Assembly: GCF_031729055.1 (NCBI RefSeq)
Contig: NZ_JAVMIP010000005.1
Location: 62,001-126,000 of the forward strand
Origin: Pseudocalidococcus azoricus BACA0444
GTDB taxonomy: Bacteria > Cyanobacteriota > Cyanobacteriia > Thermosynechococcales > Thermosynechococcaceae
Direction: 5' to 3'
Length of the DNA: 64,000 bases
Below, piece after piece: positions 1 to 7,959 of this stretch. The notes beneath the pieces are model-generated. The model saw only the letters and a program-made list of their open reading frames with translations. It ran no database searches and was not told where the DNA came from. Both the position numbers and the translations under genes were made by a program. Position 1 is the first letter of the stretch. Each line of letters begins with the position of its first letter.

Positions 1-65
1 TGCCAGGCCGCCTCAGTCCCCGCTAACCCCCCGCCGATCACATGAATGGGTTGTTGTGTTGACAT
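1..65 (-). CDS. trmFO: TrmFO, tRNA (uracil-5-)-methyltransferase, partial (N-terminus)
   Basis: Only the first 21 codons lie in the window; the gene runs off the left edge. It starts at ATG 65-63 and reads MSTQQPIHVIGGG followed by LAGTEAAW. The GGGLAGTEAAW run is the FAD-binding GxGxxG Rossmann signature found at the very N-terminus of TrmFO, the folate- and FAD-dependent enzyme that makes 5-methyluridine-54 in tRNA. The start lies 2 bp downstream of the stop codon of the upstream Uma2 gene, so the two are probably co-transcribed. The identification rests on this short but characteristic N-terminus. Confidence 0.75.
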   Translation of the reverse strand, partial: MSTQQPIHVIGGGLAGTEAAW

Positions 66-67
66 AA

Positions 68-625
68 TCAATTAATTTTTAACCATCCAAAAACTTGTTG
101 GGCTGTGAGTTCTAAATCTACTTCTTCTAATACTGGCAACTTACACCCTTCCCGGCAAACAGTAGGTTCTTGGTGGGGGGTAAAGATGAGGACAGAGTAA
201 TCATCCGGATCAAGCATCCACCCCAACCGACAGCCATACTTTAGGCAATGTAACAGGTTATCAATAACACGATTCGCCTTCTGAGCCGGTGACAGGATTT
301 CGATTGACCAATCAGGGGCTGCCATAAAATTATCTTCTGGCTCTCCAACCTCGTTGACTTGAATTTGACTCCAAGGGATGACGGCAATATCAGGCACAAC
401 AGAACGTCCAGCAAATGTACAGCGTAGCTCTGGCAAGGCGGTGTGAGTTTCACTATGACGATTAATCTCAGTCAGCAGGCGCATCTGGAGAAGCAAGTGT
501 CGAGTTTTTGGCATTGGCTTTTGAATCGCCACCCCATCAATGTATTCCCAGGCCGGAGATTCTTCGATATATGGAAGTTCAAGAAATTCTTCAATCGTTA
601 GAACTCGAGCGAGAGAGGCAGTCAT
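68..625 (-). CDS. Uma2 family putative endonuclease (DUF820)
   Basis: Uma2/DUF820 proteins are PD-(D/E)XK-fold putative nucleases that are greatly expanded in cyanobacteria; their biological role is not established. Seen here are the N-terminal TIEEFLELP and EYIDG motifs, then VVPDIAVIPW with the catalytic-type Asp, and PDWSIEILSP with the E-x-L strand that replaces the ExK of classical nucleases. An in-frame ATG at 685 would add 20 residues. I chose 625 because family members usually begin just before the (T/L)EEFL motif. Neither start has a clear Shine-Dalgarno sequence. The gene ends 2 bp before trmFO. Confidence 0.8.
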   Translation of the reverse strand: MTASLARVLTIEEFLELPYIEESPAWEYIDGVAIQKPMPKTRHLLLQMRLLTEINRHSETHTALPELRCTFAGRSVVPDIAVIPWSQIQVNEVGEPEDNFMAAPDWSIEILSPAQKANRVIDNLLHCLKYGCRLGWMLDPDDYSVLIFTPHQEPTVCREGCKLPVLEEVDLELTAQQVFGWLKIN

Positions 626-765
626 GGTTTTAATAAAGGGCTGAGCTTTTGCTATCAGTATAGGAGATTGCTCTGGTTGTCTCATCGTTGAGTGGAAAGC
701 ATTAGCTCATCACTCATCTTTCGATTCACCTTTGAAGCCAGCACTTGACTTCCACCTCTTCAACT

Positions 766-779
766 AATACTATAGTATT
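766..779. promoter_or_regulatory. Perfect 14-bp palindrome, candidate controller operator upstream of the methylase
   Basis: AATACTATAGTATT is a perfect palindrome 17 bp before the methylase ATG at 797. Its right half, ATAGTATTC, recurs at 2418-2426 upstream of the controller gene. Its role as an operator for the XRE controller protein encoded at 2136-2375 is inferred. Confidence 0.4.
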
Positions 780-796
780 CAAATTCAAGAAGACAG

Positions 797-1494
797 ATGT
801 TCTACTACTACGGCAGAAAAAAGCAAATAGCCAAGCACTACCCCGCTCCTAATTTTGAAGCTATCATTGAGCCGTTTGCAGGTTCAGCTTCTTATTAACT
901 ACACGGAGAAAATTGGAAAAAAATATCTTCTTGGTGGAGAGAGACGAGCGTGTCTCCGCAATTTGGAAATGGTTAGTTGATGAAGCAACGCCACTTGTAA
1001 TCAAGAATTTACCCGACTTAGCGATCGGCGAAAAAAGCTCCGAATTTCTTCACATTATTCATGCTGCCACGAAAATGGCATTTCACTATAAAACTATTAA
1101 AGTGACTCCTGTTCTTGCTAGAAACTGGGAGATTAGTAAACAATATATGTCTGAAAATTTATTTAAGATTAAACACTGGAACATTATCTGTGGAGATTAC
1201 ACGTTAGCCCCCGATATAGAAGCCACTTGGTTTATCGATCCACCCTATAAAGAGGATGCTGGAAAAGGTTATCGCTATGGAAGCAAACTTATTGACTACA
1301 GAAAATTAGCACAATGGTCGAGGAAAAGGAAGGGAGAAGTGATATTTTGTGAAGGTCATTATGGTGATTATTTGCCATTCAGATCATTGCTAGATTTAAA
1401 GGGTGTAGCAGGAAAAACCAGCAAGGAATTTATCTACTACCAATCCGATAGAGCCAATAAGCAACTTGAACTTTTTCAATTTTTAACTAAATAG
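797..1494 (+). pseudogene. DNA adenine methylase (D12 class), broken by a nonsense codon and a frameshift
   Basis: The N-terminal fragment from ATG 797 begins MFYYYGRKK and contains IIEPFAGSASY, the SAM-binding FxG motif of D12/Dam-type N6-adenine methylases. It is interrupted by TAA at 896-898, where a Ser codon would be expected. The same frame continues with LHGENWKK. A run of seven A residues at 917-923 then shifts frame by one base, and the reading continues to 1494 in the second frame. That part contains the catalytic DPPY motif (WFIDPPY) and a plausible family C-terminus. Eight A residues and TCA for TAA would restore one continuous protein of about 232 residues. An alternative TTG start at 913 would give only a C-terminal product without the SAM motif. 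Real inactivation is likely, though a sequencing error in the A-run cannot be excluded for the frameshift. The gene converges on the restriction nuclease gene, overlapping it by 8 bp. Confidence 0.8.
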
Positions 1495-2152
1495 GGAATT
1501 TCATGATCTTCTGATAAGTCTGTTTGTACAAATGAACATTAATTAAAGCTACCCAGCCTTTTCCCATCTTCTCTTTACCACTTACTTTCATGCCTGTCAC
1601 TTTAGTATTCCGACCTTCTGTTCCACTAATATTCCCCCAATCACTTGTAATCAGACTATTTGCGTAGAAAATAGCTGTGACTTTGGGATTGTTAAATTCA
1701 TGTTCACTTTTTACAAAATCCCAGACTAATCCCAACAATTCTTTGACTTCTTGATGATAGGACTGCCAAGTAATTCCTTCTAAAGCATTAATTCTTGGTT
1801 CTCCTGCTCTGAGATTTGTACCTTTAGTGATATTTCCAACCGTACATTTAATCTCTAGACCGACAGGATAATTACGCAATTCTTCCTCCGATGAGTTTTC
1901 ACCTCCCTTGGGGATAACATCAGGATGACCTTTCTCTATGGGGTTAACTATTGCTTCTGTCACTCCTGCTATAGAATGGCAAAACATTGAGCCAACAATC
2001 GAACTTGTAGTTTTATAATCAATATTTTTGTAAACAGTCGGAGGAATAGTTTCTAGAAATTCATTTGTTTGATTTAGTGGAGACTCTATATGTTTAGTAT
2101 TCACTTCAAATCCGCAAAAAATATTAAAATTAGGATTAATAATGTATGTCAT
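1487..2152 (-). CDS. Type II restriction endonuclease (PD-(D/E)XK), putative
   Basis: The 221-residue protein has GHPDVIPK (Pro77-Asp78) and, 21 residues later, GLEIKCTVGN (Glu100-x-Lys102), the spacing of a PD-(D/E)XK active site. The catalytic residues look intact. It lies directly downstream of an XRE controller gene, overlapping it by 17 bp, and converges on a D12 methylase gene. This arrangement is typical of a controller-regulated type II restriction-modification system. I cannot name the recognition site. GC content is lower than in the surrounding housekeeping genes and the CCAGGCC heptamer is absent, consistent with horizontal acquisition. Confidence 0.7.
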   Translation of the reverse strand: MTYIINPNFNIFCGFEVNTKHIESPLNQTNEFLETIPPTVYKNIDYKTTSSIVGSMFCHSIAGVTEAIVNPIEKGHPDVIPKGGENSSEEELRNYPVGLEIKCTVGNITKGTNLRAGEPRINALEGITWQSYHQEVKELLGLVWDFVKSEHEFNNPKVTAIFYANSLITSDWGNISGTEGRNTKVTGMKVSGKEKMGKGWVALINVHLYKQTYQKIMKFPI

Positions 2153-2375
2153 TTAATGCCTGCTCAACTTCAGCTATCAAAATACTGGCAGTAGTGTTTA
2201 GAGATGTTGAGACCTGAAACAAGACGGACAACGTGGGCGATTTTAAGCCACGTTCTATCTGACTGACATAGGTACGATGTATACCTGCTCTGTCAGCAAG
2301 CTCTTCTTGCGAAATCTTCGTTAGTGTTCTGTATTTAATCAGAACCTGCCCAAGAGCCTTATTAATGTCTGTCAT
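2136..2375 (-). CDS. XRE-family helix-turn-helix regulator (R-M controller protein)
   Basis: This 79-residue protein is almost entirely a HTH_3/XRE domain: LGQVLIKYR, then KISQEELADRAGIHRTYVSQ, then IERGLKSPTLSVLF. The size, the HTH composition and the 17-bp overlap with the restriction nuclease gene fit C proteins, which activate the nuclease promoter after a delay and repress over-expression. It is probably autoregulated through sites upstream of its own start (see 2399-2426). Confidence 0.85.
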   Translation of the reverse strand: MTDINKALGQVLIKYRTLTKISQEELADRAGIHRTYVSQIERGLKSPTLSVLFQVSTSLNTTASILIAEVEQALNDIHY

Positions 2376-2398
2376 TTAAAAATCGTCTCAGAAAAAGA

Positions 2399-2426
2399 GA
2401 CCCTGAGTCTACAGACAATAGTATTC
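2399..2426. promoter_or_regulatory. Candidate C-box and shared half-site upstream of the controller gene
   Basis: GACCCTGAGTC at 2399-2409 matches the C-box pattern GACTnnnAGTC with one mismatch. At 2418-2426 lies ATAGTATTC, identical to the right half of the palindrome before the methylase gene (766-780). Both sit 24-50 bp upstream of the controller start at 2375, where an operator would be expected. Function is inferred. Confidence 0.4.
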
Positions 2427-2549
2427 GAGAAGTTCTGAAGCCTGAATAAAGCTTCCTGAATAGAGTAAATTTGCTCCTGGGCTAGATACTTGTGAGTACG
2501 TCTAAGCTATTGAATAAACAGGAAACACAAAAAACAACAGCAAGTGAGC

Positions 2550-3254
2550 TTAGAAGTTTTGCTGATGCCGTACCAAGTTGAGAAATTCTTCGCGGGTTTT
2601 TTGGTCTTCCCGGAATACACCCAACATCGAACTTGTCACCGTCCACGACCCAGGCTTTTGCACCCCTCGCATCACCATACACATATGGGAGGCTTCCATG
2701 ACCACAGCCACACCTTGGGGTTCGAGGACTTCATTCACCGCTTCGGCAATTTGGCGAGTTAGGCGTTCTTGGACTTGGAGGCGGCGGGCATACATCTCGA
2801 CAATCCGAGCCAATTTACTCAGCCCGATCACCCGTTGATTGGGAATATAGGCCACATGAACTTTGCCAATAAAGGGCAGCATATGGTGTTCACAAAGGCT
2901 AAAGGCACTAATATCGCGCACCAGTACCATCTCATCATGGCCTTCATCAAATACCGCCCCGTTGACCAATTCTTCTAGGGATTGTGAGTATCCGCCTGTG
3001 AGAAACTGCATTGCCTCGGCCACCCGTTTGGGGGTTTTTAGCAGGCCTTCCCGCTCCGGATCCTCCCCCACACTCAGAAGCATGGTTTTGACAGCGGCCA
3101 TCATTTCATCCTTGGCCACATCAACCGGTGGGGCTTGAATGAGGGGTTCTTTGCCTTGATGGGTATTCCGGTCGGGGAGGATGGGAGCCGTAGTCGGGCG
3201 TTTTCCGTTGGCAGGGGGATCGGGCAAATTAAGCGTGTTGGTAGAAATCGTCAT
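2550..3254 (-). CDS. folE: GTP cyclohydrolase I
   Basis: Catalyses GTP to 7,8-dihydroneopterin triphosphate, the first step of folate and pterin synthesis in the cytoplasm. Zinc ligands are visible as CEHH (Cys121, His123/124) and HMC (Cys192). The [11 protein letters not shown] and [17 protein letters not shown] blocks are characteristic, as is the C-terminal TREEFLNLV. The first 45 residues are a Pro-rich, poorly conserved leader. It is the last gene of an aar-accA-SDR-folE run on the minus strand, a gene order commonly seen in cyanobacteria. The window also carries folC. Confidence 0.95.
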   Translation of the reverse strand: MTISTNTLNLPDPPANGKRPTTAPILPDRNTHQGKEPLIQAPPVDVAKDEMMAAVKTMLLSVGEDPEREGLLKTPKRVAEAMQFLTGGYSQSLEELVNGAVFDEGHDEMVLVRDISAFSLCEHHMLPFIGKVHVAYIPNQRVIGLSKLARIVEMYARRLQVQERLTRQIAEAVNEVLEPQGVAVVMEASHMCMVMRGVQKPGSWTVTSSMLGVFREDQKTREEFLNLVRHQQNF

Positions 3255-3330
3255 GGCGATGAAATTAGTGAAAGGAATAGGTTAAACAATCAACAAGCGC
3301 GGTCAAAGCTTTATCCGTCCGAGGGGACAG

Positions 3331-4056
3331 TCAGAGGGTTCCGCCCAAGGGCATTAAGACGAGTTCTTCCACAAGGGCCTGGGGCGGGAGTTGAATGGCA
3401 TAGAGAATAGACTGGGCTACGCTTTCCGGCGACAACATGGACGTGCGGTCAAAGTTTCCGACAATCGTTCCTTGATCCCAGATGGGAGTATCCACAGCAC
3501 CCGGACAAAGGGCAATGACCCGAATTCCATGTTGGCGTTCTTCAGCGGCTAAGGTTTTTGTGAATCCCATCAGGGCAAATTTACTAGTGCAGTAGGCTCC
3601 CCAGTTGGAAAACACCTGTTGCCCGGCAATAGAAACCACGTTTATTATCGTACCGCACCGCTGGGATCGCAGGGAGGGGATGAGGGCCTGGGTACATTGC
3701 CAAATGCTGGTGACATTCAGGTTAATAATGGCTTGCCAGTCTTCTAAGGACATTTCTGCAAGGGGGGCGGTTTGAGCAATGCCAGCACTATTAATCAGAA
3801 TTTGCACCGGCCCCACCTGATCTAGAACCTTTGTGATTTCAGCTTTGACATTGGGGATGTCCGCTAAATCAAGGCTAAAGGTGGGGGCTTTGACACCGAG
3901 GGCGATGGCCTTTGCCGCTACCTGGGCCAACTTTTCTTGATTACGCCCTACGAGAACTAAGTTAATCCCGGCCTGGGCCAGGGCTAGGGCAGTGGCAGCA
4001 CCAATTCCACTACTGGCTCCAGTAATGAGGGCGCGTTGGGGTGAGGAGGGTAACAT
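3331..4056 (-). CDS. Short-chain dehydrogenase/reductase (SDR)
   Basis: Classical SDR of about 241 residues: the cofactor motif TGASSGIG near the N-terminus, NSAG, a catalytic Ser in VVSIAG, and the YCTSK active-site Tyr-x-x-x-Lys. Substrate is unknown. The open frame extends upstream to 4161 through the 3' end of accA, but the Rossmann motif starts only after the ATG at 4056, which lies 35 bp downstream of the accA stop; I therefore chose 4056. The gene sits between accA and folE, a conserved neighbourhood of the alkane-forming acyl-ACP reductase, but that alone does not prove a role in lipid metabolism. Confidence 0.9.
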   Translation of the reverse strand: MLPSSPQRALITGASSGIGAATALALAQAGINLVLVGRNQEKLAQVAAKAIALGVKAPTFSLDLADIPNVKAEITKVLDQVGPVQILINSAGIAQTAPLAEMSLEDWQAIINLNVTSIWQCTQALIPSLRSQRCGTIINVVSIAGQQVFSNWGAYCTSKFALMGFTKTLAAEERQHGIRVIALCPGAVDTPIWDQGTIVGNFDRTSMLSPESVAQSILYAIQLPPQALVEELVLMPLGGTL

Positions 4057-4090
4057 AAACTGGGGGATTGTAGTGAATGAATGGGGTAGT

Positions 4091-5065
4091 TTAGCTGGCC
4101 TGGGTAAAGACTCCCATGCGGCGGAATTTTTGATAGCGTAATTCGCGGCGTTCGGCTCCACTCATGGCCTGGAGTTCGTTTAAGTGGCGCAGAATGGCTG
4201 TTTTGAGACTGTCAGCGGCCTGGACGGGATCACTGTGGGTGGCACCAACGGGTTCAGCCAGAATTTCATCAATAATTCCCAACCGTTGCAAATCCGTAGC
4301 CGTAATTTTCAAACTTTCTGCGGCCTGGGGCGCTTTTTGGGCATCTCGCCAGAGAATAGCTGCACAGGCCTCAGGGGGAGCAACACTATAGACGGAGTGC
4401 TCAAACATTAAGACCCGATCCCCAACCCCGATGCCCAAGGCTCCACCAGACCCCCCTTCCCCGATGACCGTACAAATAATTGGCACATTCAGGCGAAACA
4501 TTTCCCGCAAATTACAGGCGATCGCCTCTCCCTGGCCAAATTTCTCCGCATCGACTCCAGCCCAGGCCGCGGGGGTGTCAATAAAGGTCAAGATGGGCAT
4601 CCCAAACCGGTCGGCATGATCCATTAACCGCATTGCTTTCCGATAACCACCGGGGGAGGCCATGCCAAAGTTCCGCAAGACATTATCTTTGGTGTCCCGG
4701 CCTTTTTGATGGCCTAACAACACTACGGGCTGTCCATCCACACGACCAACCCCCCCCACAATGGCTGGATCATCGGTACCCCGCCGATCGCCGTGAAGTT
4801 CCATCCATTCATCGCTGATGGCCTGGATATAGTCGAGGGTGCTGGGGCGGCGGGGATGGCGCGCGACTTGGAGCTTCTGGCCTGGCGTGAGTTGGCTAAA
4901 AATTTCTCGCCGGACTTGGGCGGCCCGTTGCTCCAGTTGCCGGACTTGCTCGGCCACATCTACCCCTAACTCAGAGGATTTGTCGCGGACTTGTTGAATT
5001 TGGGCTTCGAGTTCGACCAAGGGTTTTTCAAACTCCAATAAGAGGCGGCGTTCAGGGGTAGCCAT
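4091..5065 (-). CDS. accA: Acetyl-CoA carboxylase carboxyltransferase subunit alpha
   Basis: 324 residues, normal length for AccA. With AccD it transfers the carboxyl group from carboxybiotin to acetyl-CoA, giving malonyl-CoA for fatty acid synthesis. Recognisable blocks are the coiled N-terminus beginning [35 protein letters not shown], the crotonase-like [12 protein letters not shown] and the [16 protein letters not shown] segment. It lies between aar and an SDR gene on the same strand, consistent with coupling of malonyl-CoA supply and acyl-ACP use. Confidence 0.97.
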   Translation of the reverse strand: MATPERRLLLEFEKPLVELEAQIQQVRDKSSELGVDVAEQVRQLEQRAAQVRREIFSQLTPGQKLQVARHPRRPSTLDYIQAISDEWMELHGDRRGTDDPAIVGGVGRVDGQPVVLLGHQKGRDTKDNVLRNFGMASPGGYRKAMRLMDHADRFGMPILTFIDTPAAWAGVDAEKFGQGEAIACNLREMFRLNVPIICTVIGEGGSGGALGIGVGDRVLMFEHSVYSVAPPEACAAILWRDAQKAPQAAESLKITATDLQRLGIIDEILAEPVGATHSDPVQAADSLKTAILRHLNELQAMSGAERRELRYQKFRRMGVFTQAS

Positions 5066-5184
5066 GTCTTGAGTTTCCTTAGAATTTATATATTAGTCAT
5101 AACAATCGGTCTGATAGAGTCAGTTCTCAACACTATTGGGGGTAAAGCGGCCAAAACTTCCCAACCACAAACCAGGCCCTGCGC

Positions 5185-6210
5185 CTAAATCCCTAACAAC
5201 AGCGGTACGAATCCATGTTTTTGAGAAACGTCACCAATTTTCTGCATCGCCTCGACCGTAATTTGATTCCGTCCCCAAGAAAAATTAGTGTGCCAACCTT
5301 CAAATTCTAAGAGCATCGCTTCAGCAAAACAGGCAAACATCTGCCGGGATGGAACATCCATATTCACAATGGACATAATGCGCCAATCAATATCTAAGCT
5401 GTGCTCAACGATGCCGCCATTAAGGACATAGACCCCAGGCCGTTGGAGTTTTGTCCCTAGATTTTTCGGGTAGCCACCATCAATCATCAAACAGGTTTCC
5501 TTGAGGGTCTCGGCTTGAATTTCTACACCCTTGGGCATACTGGCGACCCAGACTACAATATCGGCTAGGGGTAAGGCTTCTTCTAGGGGTAAGACTTTGC
5601 CGCGACCGAGTTCATCTTGGAGGGACTGAAGGCGTTCGGAGTTGCGGGCCACTAACAGCAGATCAGCCACATCTAACTGACTATCTAACCAGCGACAGAC
5701 GGCACTACCGATATCCCCCGTTGCCCCACAAACCGCCACTGTGGCCTGGGATAGGTCAATACCCAGTTGGGCCGAGGCTTGTTCAACCTGTCGGCAGATG
5801 ACATAGGCGGTGTGGGTATTGCCTGTGGTGAATTTGCTGAAGTCGAGTTCAACATTGCGAACTTGAGGCATCTTCTCGAGGTTGAAATTCTCAAAGATAA
5901 TCGAGGAAAATCCCCCTAAGGCTGTGATGTCAATTCCATGTTTTTGGGCGTGGGCCATGGCGTTAATAATTTTACGGGTTGCAGCTTTCATCCGTTGTTG
6001 GGCCAGCATTTCCGGCAAGAAGCAGGATTCGACATATTTTCCCTGAATGGTTTTGCCCGTGATGCTGGTCACCGTAATCTCATCCACAATCTGGGGCGGG
6101 GCCATACACCAAAATTCCAGGCCTTGATCTGCATATTCGGGATAACCTAAGTCTCGGGCAACAGATTGAGCATGATCGAGGCTGGTGAGATGACCAATAA
6201 GTCCAAACAT
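5185..6210 (-). CDS. aar: Long-chain acyl-[acyl-carrier-protein] reductase
   Basis: Reduces acyl-ACP to fatty aldehyde with NADPH, the first committed step of cyanobacterial alkane synthesis and a source of aldehydes for other uses. 341 residues, the usual length. The cofactor motif GATGDIGS is at residues 162-169. Cys294 in [12 protein letters not shown] matches the catalytic Cys294 of the Synechococcus elongatus enzyme. MFGLIGHL is the typical N-terminus. In most cyanobacteria ado (aldehyde deformylating oxygenase) lies immediately upstream; here the next upstream gene is an unrelated larE-like gene on the opposite strand, so ado is elsewhere or absent. Confidence 0.96.
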   Translation of the reverse strand: MFGLIGHLTSLDHAQSVARDLGYPEYADQGLEFWCMAPPQIVDEITVTSITGKTIQGKYVESCFLPEMLAQQRMKAATRKIINAMAHAQKHGIDITALGGFSSIIFENFNLEKMPQVRNVELDFSKFTTGNTHTAYVICRQVEQASAQLGIDLSQATVAVCGATGDIGSAVCRWLDSQLDVADLLLVARNSERLQSLQDELGRGKVLPLEEALPLADIVVWVASMPKGVEIQAETLKETCLMIDGGYPKNLGTKLQRPGVYVLNGGIVEHSLDIDWRIMSIVNMDVPSRQMFACFAEAMLLEFEGWHTNFSWGRNQITVEAMQKIGDVSQKHGFVPLLLGI

Positions 6211-6439
6211 GGGCAGTTGATGAGGGGAATATAAAGGAAGATAAAGAAAACTATCAGAACAAAATATATGGCTGATACGTTAGAGTCTAACTTAGTCCTT
6301 GCAGTTTTGAACCAGACCGGGGCAAGTTGGGGATCAATCTCTGGCGGATCGGGGTTAGAGGGGAAGGGATAAACTAGAGGAGTAGGGCTGTTGAAGCCAA
6401 GCTAAGTTTGCCAAGTTATATGGATAGGTTGGGCCATTC

Positions 6440-7276
6440 ATGACCGTTTCCCCGACTCTTAAGCCTAAACTCAATCAACTGAAAACCCTGTTTGCGGAAA
6501 TGGGCCGGGCCCTGGTTGCCTATTCCGGCGGGATTGATAGCTCTTTGGTGGCCAAGGTGGCCTGGGATGTTCTTGGAACCGAAGCCTTAGCGGTGACCGC
6601 AGTTTCCCCCTCCTTACTGCCGGAAGAATTAGTCGAAGCAGAAGATCATGCCTTAGACATTGGCATTACCCATAAATTAGTGGAAACCCAAGAATTAGCC
6701 CGGCCCGGCTATGCGGCTAATCCCGTCAATCGGTGCTATTTCTGCAAAAGTGAACTCCACGACACCTTAAAACCCTTGGCTCAAGCCCTTGGCTATGACT
6801 ATGTGGTGGATGGGGTGAATGCCGATGACCGCCAAGATTATCGTCCGGGGATTCAGGCGGCCAAAGAACGGGGGGTGCGTTCGCCTTTGGCAGAAGTGGG
6901 AATTTCCAAGTTAGAGGTGCGGCAGTTAGCCAAAGAACTCGGCCTGGCCTGGTGGGATAAGCCGGCCCAACCCTGCTTAAGTTCCCGGTTTCCCTATGGC
7001 GAAGAAATTACCCTGGAAAAATTGCAACGGGTGGGGCGGGCCGAACAATACCTCCGCAAATTAGGCTGGCGAGAATTACGGGTGCGCTCCCAGGCCACCA
7101 CGGCCCGCATTGAACTCCCCCCTGGACAAATTAAGCAATTTATTGCCGAAACAGATTTAGAAGCCCTCGTCCAGGCCTGGCAAGAATTGGGCTTTACCTA
7201 TGTGACGTTGGACTTAGAAGGCTTTCGCAGCGGCAAATTGAACCAAGAATTACCCTTGGCAGCCCAGGTTTCTTAA
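6440..7276 (+). CDS. larE: LarE-like ATP-dependent sacrificial sulfur transferase
   Basis: PP-loop ATP pyrophosphatase, 278 residues, with SGGIDSS at residues 29-35. LarE builds the nickel-pincer nucleotide cofactor by donating sulfur to its precursor. Three conserved cysteines are present: Cys99 and Cys102 in NRCYFCK, and Cys179 in PAQPCLSSRFPYG. The three-Cys pattern suggests the [4Fe-4S] type, in which the cluster carries the sulfur, rather than the type that sacrifices a single cysteine. No larA, larB or larC lies nearby, so the cofactor pathway cannot be shown from this window. ATG start at 6440. Confidence 0.85.
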   Translation: MTVSPTLKPKLNQLKTLFAEMGRALVAYSGGIDSSLVAKVAWDVLGTEALAVTAVSPSLLPEELVEAEDHALDIGITHKLVETQELARPGYAANPVNRCYFCKSELHDTLKPLAQALGYDYVVDGVNADDRQDYRPGIQAAKERGVRSPLAEVGISKLEVRQLAKELGLAWWDKPAQPCLSSRFPYGEEITLEKLQRVGRAEQYLRKLGWRELRVRSQATTARIELPPGQIKQFIAETDLEALVQAWQELGFTYVTLDLEGFRSGKLNQELPLAAQVS

Positions 7277-7283
7277 CGGGGGT

Positions 7284-7871
7284 TTACCGTCCTTTGGGGC
7301 GAATTTGCTGGCACTCAGCCTTGGTTAAGGGTCGCCATTGGCCTGGGGTGAGTCCCGCTATGGATAGGTTCTCAATTTGGCAGCGGATTAAGCGCAAGGT
7401 TGGCAAACCCACGGCTGCGGTCATCCGTCTGACTTGGCGATTGCGACCTTCTCTAAGGGTTAACTCTAGCCAGGCCGTTGGAATTTTGGCTCGATGGCGA
7501 ATCGGGGGATCACGCTCTGGTAAATCGGGAGAAACTGGAAGATGGTGAACCAGGGCTGGACGAGTAAAATAATTTTGAATTTTTAAGCCCCCTTGGCGCA
7601 GTTGTTGCAGTTGAGCCGCGGTGGGTTGCCCTTCAACTTGGACCCAATAGGTGCGGCGGTGCCCGTAGCGGGGATCACTGAGAAAGTGTTGCAATCGCCC
7701 ATCATCGGTCAGGAGTAACAAGCCTTCGCTATCGTGATCTAAACGCCCGACTGGATAGACATCCGGGATGGGAATAAACTCCTTCAGGGTGGGGTGGGAA
7801 GCCCCTGGTTCTGGGCTAAATTGGCTGAGCACCCCATAGGGTTTGTAGAAAATTAGATAATGCTGGGGCAA
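7284..7871 (-). CDS. rRNA pseudouridine synthase, RsuA/RluE family
   Basis: 195 residues without an S4 domain, like RluE, which modifies 23S rRNA U2457. Seen: NKPYGV-type start ([12 protein letters not shown]), the catalytic [14 protein letters not shown] motif with its Asp, and the C-terminal [11 protein letters not shown] block that closes the active site. It converges on the larE-like gene with 7 bp between the stop codons. The exact rRNA target is not certain from sequence. Confidence 0.88.
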   Translation of the reverse strand: MPQHYLIFYKPYGVLSQFSPEPGASHPTLKEFIPIPDVYPVGRLDHDSEGLLLLTDDGRLQHFLSDPRYGHRRTYWVQVEGQPTAAQLQQLRQGGLKIQNYFTRPALVHHLPVSPDLPERDPPIRHRAKIPTAWLELTLREGRNRQVRRMTAAVGLPTLRLIRCQIENLSIAGLTPGQWRPLTKAECQQIRPKGR

Positions 7872-7959
7872 GGCTATCCCTGATTGATTCCGGCAAGCAC
7901 GGTATTATCCTACTGTGTCCAAAGTTATCTATGCTGGAAGGTAGCGATTGGATACGTTC

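Noticed and set aside
6268..6372. 34-codon open frame between aar and the larE-like gene
   Set aside because: No Shine-Dalgarno sequence, no recognisable domain, and the length is compatible with chance.
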